From NCBI RefSeq assembly GCF_934924865.1, contig NZ_OW235315.1, positions 2,604,001 through 2,668,000 of the forward strand: DNA of 64,000 nucleotides, given 5' to 3'. Positions 34,480 through 43,230 of the stretch are shown in pieces. The notes beneath the pieces were generated by a model that did no database searches, was not told the DNA's origin, and saw only the letters and a program-made list of their open reading frames with translations. The first letter of the stretch is position 1; each line of letters starts with the position of its first letter. The translations under genes were made by a program, and so were the position numbers. The stretch comes from Tepidibacter aestuarii. Lineage in GTDB: Bacteria > Bacillota > Clostridia > Peptostreptococcales > Peptostreptococcaceae.

Positions 34480-35538
34480 CTAAGCCATTTTTTGATTCTC
34501 TAGATCGTTGTTATCAATACCTATATCACCCATAAAAGATTTTTCAACCAAATTCTTTACTTCATTCATATTATCTGATTTTCCAAGTGCCCACATGAGT
34601 TTTGGTACCAACGCTTCTGTATTCATATCCTTTGCATATATAATCTTATTTTGAGCCAGTTTTTTTCCAACCTCATAAATGTCAAAGTCAACACCTTCCT
34701 CCATACACTGCGTTGTTACAACTACTGCAATATTTGAGTCTGTCAATTCCTTTACTTTTAATGTAATATCAAAATTCTCAAAAGGAATTCCACCAATTCC
34801 ATAACTTTCTATAATAACTCCTTTGTAATTCTCTTTTATATAATCAAATATCTTTGAATCTATTCCTGGAAATAGCTTTAAAACTAATATTTTTTCGCAA
34901 AGGCTGTTATTAAATTTTATTTGTTTCTGTTGTTTTACATAATAATTTTGTTTCTGTTGTTTTACATAATAATTCATAAGTGAATAATTGTAATTAATCT
35001 TACCATGCTTTATAGTTGCTATGTATGGAAAATTAACACTTTCAAAAGCATCAAAACTACGTGTCTTTATTTTAACTGCTCTTGTTCCGTTTATTAATTT
35101 CCCATCAAATACTACAAATACTCCAGATATATCTTCCATTGCAAACATTATTGCATCACTTAAGTTTTGACAAGCATCAGTTCCAAATTCTTCTATAGAA
35201 TATTGAGACCCTGTTACCACTACAGGTTTATTAACACCTTGAAGCATATACGTTAAAGCTGCAGATGTATATGCCATTGTATCTGTTCCATGTGTAATTA
35301 CAAATCCGTCATATTTATCATAATTTTCATATACAGATTCAGCTATGTGAGCCCACCTCGAAGGGTTCATATTAGTGCTATCTATATTCATTATAAGTTC
35401 ACCTGATATATTACACAGTTTAGATACATTCGGTATATATTCTAAAAGTTCATTTACATCATAACTCGGAGCAAGACCATCCCCTTTATCTGATGATGCT
35501 ATTGTTCCTCCCGTTGCAATTATTAGTATATTTTTCAT
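34480..35538 (-). CDS. ansA: L-asparaginase (cytoplasmic, type I-like)
   Basis: 352 residues from the ATG at 35538, which follows AGGAGTGTTCAT; an upstream TTG frame start includes this site. Catalytic Thr motifs: ATGGTIAS near the N-terminus and VITHGTDTMAYTSAAL (about 87). VTGSQYSIEEFGTDA follows. No signal peptide is seen, so the enzyme is cytoplasmic. It converts asparagine to aspartate and ammonia, feeding aspC. A perfect 27-bp tandem duplication adds nine residues (NYYVKQQKQ twice) in the interdomain region at about residues 189-206; it keeps the frame. The gene follows nhaC with a 38-base gap and is presumably co-transcribed from the sigma-54 promoter. Confidence 0.9.
   Translation of the reverse strand: MKNILIIATGGTIASSDKGDGLAPSYDVNELLEYIPNVSKLCNISGELIMNIDSTNMNPSRWAHIAESVYENYDKYDGFVITHGTDTMAYTSAALTYMLQGVNKPVVVTGSQYSIEEFGTDACQNLSDAIMFAMEDISGVFVVFDGKLINGTRAVKIKTRSFDAFESVNFPYIATIKHGKINYNYSLMNYYVKQQKQNYYVKQQKQIKFNNSLCEKILVLKLFPGIDSKIFDYIKENYKGVIIESYGIGGIPFENFDITLKVKELTDSNIAVVVTTQCMEEGVDFDIYEVGKKLAQNKIIYAKDMNTEALVPKLMWALGKSDNMNEVKNLVEKSFMGDIGIDNNDLENQKMA
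34921..34974. repeat. Perfect 27-bp tandem duplication inside the asparaginase gene
   Basis: Two identical 27-base units (34921-34947 and 34948-34974, each starting TTGTTTCTGTTG) lie head to tail, coding for the nonapeptide NYYVKQQKQ twice. The exact identity implies a recent, in-frame slippage or duplication. Confidence 0.97.
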
Positions 35539-35576
35539 ATGAACACTCCTATACAACTAAATTAAAATTTTTCTTA

Positions 35577-36998
35577 TTATGCCGATTCTTCACCCTTATC
35601 GTAATTTGTAAACTCAACTTTTTCTCCAATCCATTGAAATTTACCCATATAACCATAAATTATTGTAATTGCTAAACATGTAAATGCAAGCCACATATAA
35701 GGTAAATATTGAAGAGTAGGAACACCTAGTATACCAGCCATAAAGATACCATTATCACTCCATGGAACCATACCAGCTGTTAATGTTCCTCCAAATTCTG
35801 TATTTCTTGAAAGAACTCTTCTATGAACTTTTAATTCATCATAATTTTTTGCCATAATCTTTGGAGTAAGTATTAATGGAACATACATTGCACTTCCAAA
35901 TACATTACCAAGTATTGCAGTTCCTACTGTAGCTGTAGCAAGTCTTCCTGTGTTTGTAATCCAGTTCTCAAACTTTCTAGCTATAACTTCAATTAGTCCA
36001 ATTTTATCTAGAAGTCCTCCAACTCCAAGTCCAAATATGATAATTACTATAGATCCAAGCATAGAAGAAATTCCTCCGCGACCTAGTATATTATCAACAA
36101 ATTCAACTCCAGTACTTATATCAAATGGATTATATAGTGTTGATAAAGCTGAAACTGAGTCCATTCCTTGGAATATTACTGCCCAAATAGCTCCTAAAAA
36201 TGCTCCAAATGCAATAACTGGAAGAGAAGGCTTTCTCTTTGCAAGAAGTCCAATTATCATAATCATAGGTAAAAAACACCATACACTTATATTAAAATTG
36301 CTATTTAACGCATTCATAAACATTTCGATTCTACCAAGATCTACATTCTGTCCTGCATATTTTAAACCAGTAATAGTAAAAAGAACACATGTAATTAAAA
36401 ATCCAGGAATACTAGCTGGAGCCATACCTTTTATATGATCCATTACATCAATCCCTGACATTGAAGCAGTAAGAACAGTACTATCTGATAATGGTGATAT
36501 CTTATCTCCAAAATACGAACCTGATAATACAGCTCCCGCAACAAGTGGAAGAGGAATTCCAAGACCTTGACCAATACCCATCATGGCAATACCTGCAGTT
36601 CCTGCAGTTCCCCATGAAGTTCCAGTTGCAATAGATGTTAACGCACATACAAACAAAGTAGCCAATAAGAAAATTTTAGGACTTATTACTTTTAAACCAT
36701 AATAGATAAGACTTGGTACAATACCTCCTGCAATCCAAGTTCCAACTAATGCTCCAACTGCTATAAGAATCAATATTGCATCCATACCATTATATATACC
36801 CTTTGCTATAGAAGCTTCAAGATCCTTGTAGCTGTGGCCCAACTTAATTCCAAGACCAATTATCACAAACCACGAAATAAATAATGCTAACTGTATTGGT
36901 AGTTCAAATACAGTTGTAAATGAAAAAGCAAGTGCAAGGAAAATGCTCAGGACAACGCTTACCTGAAACATAGATGGTAATTTAATTTTTTTCTCCAT
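35577..36998 (-). CDS. NhaC-family Na+/H+ or Na+-linked organic-acid antiporter
   Basis: 473 residues with about eleven to twelve membrane segments and NhaC-family patterns: GVGGLLDKIGLIEVIARKF, GTSWGTAGTAGIAMMGIGQG, YFGDKISPLSDSTVLTASMSG, GTLTAGMVPWSDNGIFMAG. Relatives include NhaC exchangers and malate/lactate antiporter MleN. Its place as first gene of the asparaginase unit, next to a Na+-exporting decarboxylase, suggests use of the sodium gradient or exchange of an amino or organic acid. The exact substrate is open. Start follows AAGGGAGGACTAAAAATTT. The promoter at 37112-37128 is of the sigma-54 type. Confidence 0.85.
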   Translation of the reverse strand: MEKKIKLPSMFQVSVVLSIFLALAFSFTTVFELPIQLALFISWFVIIGLGIKLGHSYKDLEASIAKGIYNGMDAILILIAVGALVGTWIAGGIVPSLIYYGLKVISPKIFLLATLFVCALTSIATGTSWGTAGTAGIAMMGIGQGLGIPLPLVAGAVLSGSYFGDKISPLSDSTVLTASMSGIDVMDHIKGMAPASIPGFLITCVLFTITGLKYAGQNVDLGRIEMFMNALNSNFNISVWCFLPMIMIIGLLAKRKPSLPVIAFGAFLGAIWAVIFQGMDSVSALSTLYNPFDISTGVEFVDNILGRGGISSMLGSIVIIIFGLGVGGLLDKIGLIEVIARKFENWITNTGRLATATVGTAILGNVFGSAMYVPLILTPKIMAKNYDELKVHRRVLSRNTEFGGTLTAGMVPWSDNGIFMAGILGVPTLQYLPYMWLAFTCLAITIIYGYMGKFQWIGEKVEFTNYDKGEESA

Positions 36999-37045
36999 AA
37001 ATTTTTAGTCCTCCCTTAATAAGATAATTTTTATCCGAAAGCTAA

Positions 37046-37088
37046 AAGTTCTAAAACTCCATCTTCTTAAGGCTGGAGATAAGAACTT
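37046..37088 (-). promoter_or_regulatory. 5' leader hairpin of the nhaC-ansA transcript
   Basis: Minus strand AAGTTCT-TAT-CTCCA ... TGGAG-TTTT-AGAACTT forms a two-part stem about 13 bases after the start expected from the sigma-54 promoter. It could stabilise the message or act as an attenuator; it lacks a proper T-run. Confidence 0.35.
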
Positions 37089-37111
37089 AACAGCTTCTGT
37101 ACTATATAATC

Positions 37112-37128
37112 AGCAATTTCCGTGCCAA
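37112..37128 (-). promoter_or_regulatory. Sigma-54 (RpoN) promoter of nhaC-ansA
   Basis: Minus strand TTGGCACGGAAATTGCT: an exact fit to the -24/-12 consensus TGGCAC-N5-TTGCW. The transcript would start near 37101, about 100 bases before nhaC. The gene for a sigma-54-dependent response regulator lies just upstream on the same strand, which supports functional use. Confidence 0.85.
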
Positions 37129-37209
37129 TTTTACAAAATATTTTGAAATTATACAAAATAAATAATGAAAGCGTTGTCCTGCTTGAGTTTTGGAAATTTA
37201 CAAAAAAAA

Positions 37210-37236
37210 AGACAAGTCTTTTCTTTTGACTTATCT
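37210..37236 (-). terminator. Intrinsic terminator after the sigma-54 response-regulator gene
   Basis: Minus strand AGATAAGTC-AAAAGAAAA-GACTTGTCT followed by nine Ts, about 60 bases past the stop codon. Confidence 0.85.
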
Positions 37237-37297
37237 CTCTTATAAATATTTAATATGGGAAATAAATTTCTATGTTAGTGAGAAATTTATTTCCATA

Positions 37298-38659
37298 TTA
37301 TTTTAAATTATACTCTGTTAGTTTATTAAAAAGCTGCCTTCTACTTATATCCATAATTTTTGCAGCCTGTGTATTATTATATTCACATTTTTCTAAAACT
37401 TGTTCAATATATTTTTTTTCGGCCTCTTTTCTTATATCTTTTAAAGTCTTTATATCTTCTTTTGTTTGAACTTCCTTTTTCTTAATCTTATATTTCGGTA
37501 TATCTATTTCTCTTATAATTCCATTTTCAGATAAAACAACTAATCTTTCAACTATATTTTTAAGTTCTCTAATATTCCCCGGATAATCATATGAAAGTAG
37601 AAAATCCATTACTCCCTTTTCAATTTTATTTACATTCTTTTTCAATTCAACTTTTGATTTTTCTAAAAAGAAATCAATAAGAATTGGCAAATCTTCCTTT
37701 CTATCTCTTAAAGGAGGAATTTCTATAGTTATCGTGCTTATTCTATAGAATAAATCCTCTCTAAATTCCCCATCTTCTATGGCTTTTTCCAAGTTCTTAT
37801 TTGTAGCACAAATCAACCTAAAGTCAGCATCTATTGACTTATTACTTCCTAGCCTCTCAATTTTTCTTTCCTCAATTGCTCTTAAAAGCTTAACCTGTGT
37901 GCTTAAAGAAGTATCACCTAGCTCATCAAGAAATAAAGTACCATTATGTGCCGCTTCAAACTTTCCTTTTCTTCTTTCTAAAGCACCTGTAAATGCACCT
38001 TTTTCATGACCAAATAATTCAGATTCTAAAAGACTCGGAGAAAGAGCATGACAATTAACAGGAATAAAATGTTTATCTTTTCTATCACTGCAATTATGGA
38101 TATATCTTGAAAATACTTCCTTCCCAACTCCTGATTCTCCTAATATTAAAATATTTACATTACTATTTGCTGCCTTTTTCCCTATATCCAATATTTTTCT
38201 AAATTTTTTATTATTTGTTTTTAGCATAAATTTTGAGTATTTTTGTTCATTTTTTAAAACCTCATTATCTTTTTCAAGAGTCCCTATTTTCTTTAGTTTT
38301 TCGATTTCCATTAAAAGTTCCTCAGGATCATGACTTTTTACAAAGTATGAAAATGCACCTTTTTTCATAGCCTCTACTGCATTTTTCACACTACCATATC
38401 CTGTTATTATTATAACTTCTATATCAGAAAATTCTTTTTTTATTTCTTCAATAAGCTTTATCCCATCCATTCCTTTCATTATAAGATCTGTCAAGACAAG
38501 ATTATAGCTTTTTCTTTCTAATATCTTTAAAGCTTCTTCAGCACTTGGGGCATCTTCTACGTAATACCCCTTACTTTCAAGTATTATCTTAATAACTTCT
38601 CTGTATTCTTCTTCATCATCTACAACAAGTATCTTAAAATCACTATTGTTTTTGTCCAT
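37298..38659 (-). CDS. Sigma-54-dependent response regulator (NtrC family)
   Basis: 453 residues from the ATG at 38659, nine bases after AAGGGAG; a TTG three codons upstream is part of the site. Receiver domain (about 8-120; LVVDDEEEYRE, phospho-acceptor in NLVLTDLIMKGMDG, Lys in SYFVKSHDPEE). AAA+ domain (about 145-375) with Walker A LGESGVGKEVFSRY, the sigma-54 contact loop ESELFGHEKGAFTGALER, Walker B GTLFLDELGD and R-finger region. C-terminal Fis-type HTH, NNTQAAKIMDISRRQLFNKL. It overlaps its kinase gene by 17 bases and probably activates the promoter at 37112. Confidence 0.95.
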   Translation of the reverse strand: MDKNNSDFKILVVDDEEEYREVIKIILESKGYYVEDAPSAEEALKILERKSYNLVLTDLIMKGMDGIKLIEEIKKEFSDIEVIIITGYGSVKNAVEAMKKGAFSYFVKSHDPEELLMEIEKLKKIGTLEKDNEVLKNEQKYSKFMLKTNNKKFRKILDIGKKAANSNVNILILGESGVGKEVFSRYIHNCSDRKDKHFIPVNCHALSPSLLESELFGHEKGAFTGALERRKGKFEAAHNGTLFLDELGDTSLSTQVKLLRAIEERKIERLGSNKSIDADFRLICATNKNLEKAIEDGEFREDLFYRISTITIEIPPLRDRKEDLPILIDFFLEKSKVELKKNVNKIEKGVMDFLLSYDYPGNIRELKNIVERLVVLSENGIIREIDIPKYKIKKKEVQTKEDIKTLKDIRKEAEKKYIEQVLEKCEYNNTQAAKIMDISRRQLFNKLTEYNLK

Positions 38660-40676
38660 TTTTTTCAACTCCCTTCAATGGCAAAATTATTTTAAAGGTT
38701 GTCCCTTTCCCTATTTGGCTAGATGCCTTTATTTCTCCACCAAATTTTTTAATCTCATTGTAAGTTATAAATAATCCTAAACCAGTACCTTCACCTGCAG
38801 ATTTTGTTGTAAAAAAGGGATTGAATATATTTTCAATATCTCCTTTTTTTATGCCATGACCAGTATCTGAACATAAAATTGTAATAGAATCATTAGTTTC
38901 TAAACATGATATACTAAGCACTCCACCATTAGGCATTGCATCTATTGCATTTGATATAAGATTTATAAATATATGTTTAAGAGATTCTTCATTGAAGTAA
39001 ATTTTTAGTCCATATTCACATTCTACTTTTTGAGTAATATTTTTCTTTTCCATTTTTTTTAAATTTAATTCAAGCATATTATCTATAAAATTTCTCAAAT
39101 CAATTTTTTCAATATTATTATTAGATATTCTAGAAAAATTTAAGAGATTATCTATTATGTTACTAGCTTTTTCAACTGATTTTTCCATAACTTTTATTGA
39201 TTTATTCATCTTTCCTATATCCTCATTTATATTATTTTTCAAAACATAACAATGACTTCTTATTAGTCCCAGAGGATTTCTAATCTCATGAGCAACTCCA
39301 GCTGCAAGCTGACCTACTGCAGCCATCTTATTCGAATGAAGTAGCTGCTGCTCACTTATCCTAATTTTTGTAACATCTCTTATCATTACAAGAACCCTGT
39401 GTATTGAATTTGTATCATCTACAAGATGAAATGTATTAATTTCATAAATATTTTTTTTATAATTAAACTCAATATTATAATTTTTTCCTTCTTCAAAAGT
39501 CTTTCTTATTATGCAGTTTCCACATTCCATATTCAATATTCCAGGATAATCTTTACAGTATGTTCCTATTATATTTTCTTTATTAGATTTAATAAAATTA
39601 CTAAAAGACTTGTTAACATTAACTATTTTGCACTTATTATTAAGAACTATCATAAAATGAGATAATCCATCAAATGTAGTCTCAAGGTCATTCCTACTTA
39701 TATAAAGCTCTCTAGTTCTTTTGTCTACTTCTTTTTTCAGTTCCTTATTCCAAGAAAAAAACAAATATGAGGCTATAGATATTATTGATATAAAAAATAA
39801 AACAATAAGCCCATATCTTTCTTTCGTAGTTTCCTTTATTATTGGTGTTGAAATTCCAAACCATTTTTGCTGTATTTTAATCATTGTATTTTTCTTTTTT
39901 AAATTGTAAATACCTTTGTTTAGTATACTCAAAAGAACTTCTTCAGACTTTGGAACTGCAAATACAGACTCTTTTTCATAAAGCGGCTTATCAAGTATCT
40001 TATAGTCATCCTTTAAATTTAAAACTTCCATAACATAGCTTATAACAGGCTCATCTCCAACCATTGCATCTACTTGTCCATTTTTCAGTAGATTTATTCC
40101 TTCAAAATAATCTCTAGTTAAATTGTAATCTATTTTCCCTACCTTCGAAGAAAGAAATTCTATTACATAATCTCCATCTTGTGCAGCAATTTTTTTCCCT
40201 GCTAAATCTATATAACTATTTATATTATTTTCGTTTTTAGGAACTAATATGACAGCCCTTTGATAGTATATAGGATCAGAAAGAAGGTATTTTTTTGATC
40301 TTTCTTCAGATGGATACATATCACAAATATCAGTTTCGCCTTTTTGGAGACTTTCAAGAGCCTTATTCCAAACAAGAGGTTTAAATTTTATCTCAGTTTC
40401 AAGTTCAATTGAAAGAGCTCTTAAATAGTCAATTACAAGACCTTGATACTGCTTACTTTCTTCATCAACATATCTAAGCGGTGGAGAATTATTATCTGCA
40501 CCATAAATTATTGCTCCATGCTCCTTAAGCCATTCTTTTTCTTCTTTCGTTATCTGACCTGAATACGTAAAATATTCATAAAGACTTATATCATATTCTA
40601 TTTTCATATAGCTTTCAATAAAAAAGATTATGATTAATATCATTGCCAATGAAGCTACTATGATTTTTCTTTTCAT
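38643..40676 (-). CDS. Sensor histidine kinase with fused periplasmic substrate-binding domain
   Basis: 677 residues. An N-terminal membrane segment (5-22) is followed by an extracytoplasmic family 3 solute-binding domain (about 50-275; GADNSPPLRYVDEESKQYQG, LQKGETDICDMYPSEERSKK, DYFEGINLLKNGQVDAMVGD). A second membrane segment (about 287-306) precedes a PAS-like region (330-450, with a Cys pair in NMECGNCIIRKTF), HisKA with GVAHEIRNPLGLIRS and HATPase_c with NLISNAIDAMPNGG and GTGLGLFITYN. The binding domain likely senses an amino acid directly; given the regulated genes, asparagine or aspartate is a reasonable guess. Partner regulator follows with a 17-base overlap. Confidence 0.93.
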   Translation of the reverse strand: MKRKIIVASLAMILIIIFFIESYMKIEYDISLYEYFTYSGQITKEEKEWLKEHGAIIYGADNNSPPLRYVDEESKQYQGLVIDYLRALSIELETEIKFKPLVWNKALESLQKGETDICDMYPSEERSKKYLLSDPIYYQRAVILVPKNENNINSYIDLAGKKIAAQDGDYVIEFLSSKVGKIDYNLTRDYFEGINLLKNGQVDAMVGDEPVISYVMEVLNLKDDYKILDKPLYEKESVFAVPKSEEVLLSILNKGIYNLKKKNTMIKIQQKWFGISTPIIKETTKERYGLIVLFFISIISIASYLFFSWNKELKKEVDKRTRELYISRNDLETTFDGLSHFMIVLNNKCKIVNVNKSFSNFIKSNKENIIGTYCKDYPGILNMECGNCIIRKTFEEGKNYNIEFNYKKNIYEINTFHLVDDTNSIHRVLVMIRDVTKIRISEQQLLHSNKMAAVGQLAAGVAHEIRNPLGLIRSHCYVLKNNINEDIGKMNKSIKVMEKSVEKASNIIDNLLNFSRISNNNIEKIDLRNFIDNMLELNLKKMEKKNITQKVECEYGLKIYFNEESLKHIFINLISNAIDAMPNGGVLSISCLETNDSITILCSDTGHGIKKGDIENIFNPFFTTKSAGEGTGLGLFITYNEIKKFGGEIKASSQIGKGTTFKIILPLKGVEKNGQKQ

Positions 40677-40782
40677 CCAAAATTTCCTCCAAAAAACATA
40701 TTCCTATTAGGTTCAATAAGTACTTTTATTATATCATTGCATAAAAGCACCCCTTTACGCAAGAATATATGACTTTTGTAAA

Positions 40783-40843
40783 ATAGTTAATATAAAAAAA
40801 TTATTGGCATCTAAGATGCCAATAATTTTTTTATATTAACTAT
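40783..40843. terminator. 61-base perfect palindrome terminating the fbp operon
   Basis: Two perfect 29-base complementary arms flank the loop TAA, with T7/A7 tracts inside the arms. The core ATTGGCATC-TAA-GATGCCAAT with T-runs is a bidirectional intrinsic terminator. The fbpC stop codon (40842-40840) is inside the right arm. Confidence 0.93.
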
Positions 40844-41517
40844 AGTATATTTTTTGCCTTTCCTACTCTAACAATCCCTCCTTCTTTCAAAATTATTACT
40901 CTATCAGCTATATTTATTGCATCTTCTTTATCATGTGTAACAAAAATAGATGTTATTCCTGATTTATCTATTATTTTCTTTAGCTCTTCTCTTATTTTAC
41001 TCTTTAAATTTGCATCTAAATTGCTAAATGGTTCATCCATTAAAAGAAGAGATGGTTGAGGTGCTAAGGCTCTAGCTAATGCTATTCTTTGTTGTTGACC
41101 TCCACTTAATTCATGAGGATATCTTTTTTCGTAACCTTCTAAATCAACTAAATTTAAAACTTCCTTTACTCTTATTTCTTTTTCCTTTAATTGCATATTT
41201 TTAAGACCAAACTTTATATTTTGCCCAACTGTCATATGAGGAAATAAGGCATAGTCTTGAAATACCATTCCAACACCTCTTTTTTCTGGTTGTAAAAAAT
41301 AATTTTTATCAACCAAAACCCTATTATCTACTTTTATATGTCCAGAACTAGGAACTTCAAGACCAGAAATCAGTCTGAGAATCGTACTTTTGCCACTTCC
41401 ACTTTCCCCCAAAATAGCAATTATTTCTCCTTTGTTTATATCTATATTAAAATTATCTATAGTTTTTTCTTTTGAGTTTTTATAATTAAAATCTAAGTTT
41501 TTAATATCAATATACAT
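40840..41517 (-). CDS. fbpC: Iron(III) ABC transporter ATP-binding protein, short form
   Basis: 225 residues. Walker A in LGESGSGKSTILRLISGLE, Q-loop GMVFQDYALFPHMTV, signature ELSGGQQQRIALARALAP, Walker B in LLLMDEPFSNLD, switch His in IFVTHDKEDA. The FbpC/PotA-like pattern is clear, but the protein ends at VILKEGGIVRVGKAKNIL, lacking the 100-120 residue C-terminal TOBE-type regulatory domain usual in the family. The stop lies within the terminator palindrome. Start overlaps the fbpB stop (TAATG). Confidence 0.9.
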   Translation of the reverse strand: MYIDIKNLDFNYKNSKEKTIDNFNIDINKGEIIAILGESGSGKSTILRLISGLEVPSSGHIKVDNRVLVDKNYFLQPEKRGVGMVFQDYALFPHMTVGQNIKFGLKNMQLKEKEIRVKEVLNLVDLEGYEKRYPHELSGGQQQRIALARALAPQPSLLLMDEPFSNLDANLKSKIREELKKIIDKSGITSIFVTHDKEDAINIADRVIILKEGGIVRVGKAKNIL

Positions 41518-43175
41518 TAAGCACTCTCCTTATCCCCTATTTTATAAAATAAATAAATCGAAGCGAAGCTGATTATAATTATTACAAGAGACGGTATAGA
41601 TGATTCTGGAATCATTTCATCATTTGCATATTCAAAAACCTTTGTAGGTAATGTGTTGAAATTAAACGGTCTCAAAATCAAAGTAAGAGATAACTCTTTT
41701 AAAACATCTACAAAAACTAATAAAAAAGCACTCAGTACAGCTGGCTTTATCATTTTTAAGTCAATCTTAAAAAAAGTTTGTGTTATACTCATTCCCAACA
41801 TCCTAGATGCTTCAAAAAATTTCTTACCTATTTTTTCAAACCCAGACTCTATAGAATTATATCCAACAGCTAAAAACCTTATCATATAAGCAAATATAAG
41901 CATAACAATACTGGTACTTAGCAACATTTTTTTTGAATCATTATCTATCATTTTATATATCCAGTAAAACTCATTATCTATCTTTATGAAAAACATTATT
42001 ACACTTATAGCTATTACAGCAGCTGGTATAGAATATCCTATCAGTGTTGCTTTTGAGTATAGCTTAGAAATAAAATTTTCATTTATTCTACAATAATTAG
42101 CTATTACTACAGCCATTATAACAACAAGACTTGCAGAAATTGCAGCTACTGCAAATGAATTGAATATAAGAGTTACAAATTCAATATTTAATATTTTATT
42201 ATACGTTAATACACTCCAATAGATTAACTGAATCGTAGGTATTAAAAAACCAGTACTGAATATAAAAAAGCAATATCCAAATGCCAAATTTGATTTAAAT
42301 CCTTTAAGTTTTATTCTCGATAGAGGCCTTATCTTTGTATTTGTAGAGCTATATTTCTTATTGCCTCTCAAAAACTTTTCTGATATAAGTATCATTATCA
42401 CTATTAACATCAATACACCAGATAACCTAATAGCAGAATCTGTATCTCCCATACCAAACCAAGTTTTGAATATAGCTGTGCTGAACGTAGGTATACCAAA
42501 GTATTGAACAACACCATAATCATTCAAGACTTCTAATACAACAAGACTTGCTCCACCTATTATAGCTCCTCTAGAAATAGGCATTACTACAAATATAAAA
42601 ATATCTATTAGATTTCTTCCCAATACTCTAGCATTTTCTATTAAAGCTGCTGATTGTTTTTCTAGAAAAGATCTCGTAATTATGTATACATAAGGAAATA
42701 ACGATATTGTAAATATAAATATAGCTCCTTTAATAGACATAATATCAAAGTATTTCTGCTCTATTTGTATATTAAAACTATTTCTCAAAACTGTTTGAAC
42801 AACACCTGTATAATTAAGTATTCCATTATAAGTATATGCTCCTATATAAGATGGTATTGAAAGAGGTAAAATAAGACCCCATTTAAAAAACGATCTCATT
42901 GGAAATTCATATACTGATATAATCCATGCCAAGCTTACACCTATAATAACTGTAAATAACCCTGTAAAAATAACTAAGGTCATGGAATTTAATATATATC
43001 CCTTTAGCATGTATTCTTTTATATGAAACCAGTTTTCATTCGGTTTTTGAAAAATACTCATAAATATATTTATATTAGGCATTATAACCAAAGCTATGAA
43101 TACAAAGCTTAGTAACGACCATATATTAAAATTTTGCTTTCTGTATTTAATCAAACTAGTACACTTCCTTTTCAC
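41517..43175 (-). CDS. fbpB: Iron(III) ABC transporter permease (double-length)
   Basis: 552 residues with about twelve membrane segments in two halves. Each half has the permease loop: ENARVLGRNLIDIFIFVVMP in the first and EASRMLGMSITQTFFKIDL in the second. This duplicated form is typical of FbpB/SfuB iron permeases. The frame opens at GTG 43175; a TTG at 43154 is better placed after AAAAGGAAG and is an alternative start. Overlaps fbpC by one base. A hairpin separates it from fbpA. Confidence 0.93.
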   Translation of the reverse strand: MKRKCTSLIKYRKQNFNIWSLLSFVFIALVIMPNINIFMSIFQKPNENWFHIKEYMLKGYILNSMTLVIFTGLFTVIIGVSLAWIISVYEFPMRSFFKWGLILPLSIPSYIGAYTYNGILNYTGVVQTVLRNSFNIQIEQKYFDIMSIKGAIFIFTISLFPYVYIITRSFLEKQSAALIENARVLGRNLIDIFIFVVMPISRGAIIGGASLVVLEVLNDYGVVQYFGIPTFSTAIFKTWFGMGDTDSAIRLSGVLMLIVIMILISEKFLRGNKKYSSTNTKIRPLSRIKLKGFKSNLAFGYCFFIFSTGFLIPTIQLIYWSVLTYNKILNIEFVTLIFNSFAVAAISASLVVIMAVVIANYCRINENFISKLYSKATLIGYSIPAAVIAISVIMFFIKIDNEFYWIYKMIDNDSKKMLLSTSIVMLIFAYMIRFLAVGYNSIESGFEKIGKKFFEASRMLGMSITQTFFKIDLKMIKPAVLSAFLLVFVDVLKELSLTLILRPFNFNTLPTKVFEYANDEMIPESSIPSLVIIIISFASIYLFYKIGDKESA

Positions 43176-43188
43176 CTATTAATTATTA

Positions 43189-43223
43189 AAAGCCCCATAT
43201 TGTTATTTACAATATGAGGCTTT
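43189..43223 (-). terminator. Intercistronic hairpin (attenuator) between fbpA and fbpB
   Basis: Minus strand AAAGCC-(T)-CATATTGT-AAATA-ACAATATG-(G)-GGCTTT followed by T-rich sequence. A partial terminator at this spot is usual in ABC operons, keeping binding-protein levels above those of the permease and ATPase. Confidence 0.7.
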
Positions 43224-43230
43224 ACCTTAA

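Larger units (their letters stand above)
36948..37181. repeat. 13-bp inverted repeat flanking the sigma-54 promoter
   Basis: AAGCGTTGTCCTG reads on the plus strand at 37169-37181 and on the minus strand at 36960-36948, inside the first codons of nhaC. The promoter lies between the arms. Such distant copies could be binding sites for the sigma-54 activator encoded upstream; a 13-base match this close is unlikely by chance but has no proven role. Confidence 0.45.

Noticed and set aside
34921..34974. Two 27-base repeats as a CRISPR-like array
   Set aside because: Units are directly adjacent without spacers and are in-frame coding sequence.
35950..36438. Plus-strand 162-codon frame inside nhaC
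   Set aside because: Antisense shadow of the antiporter; the length comes from the codon bias of the membrane protein.
43189..43223. fbpA/fbpB hairpin as an operon boundary
   Set aside because: It has a weak T-run and lies between genes of one transporter, so I treat it as an attenuator rather than a full stop.
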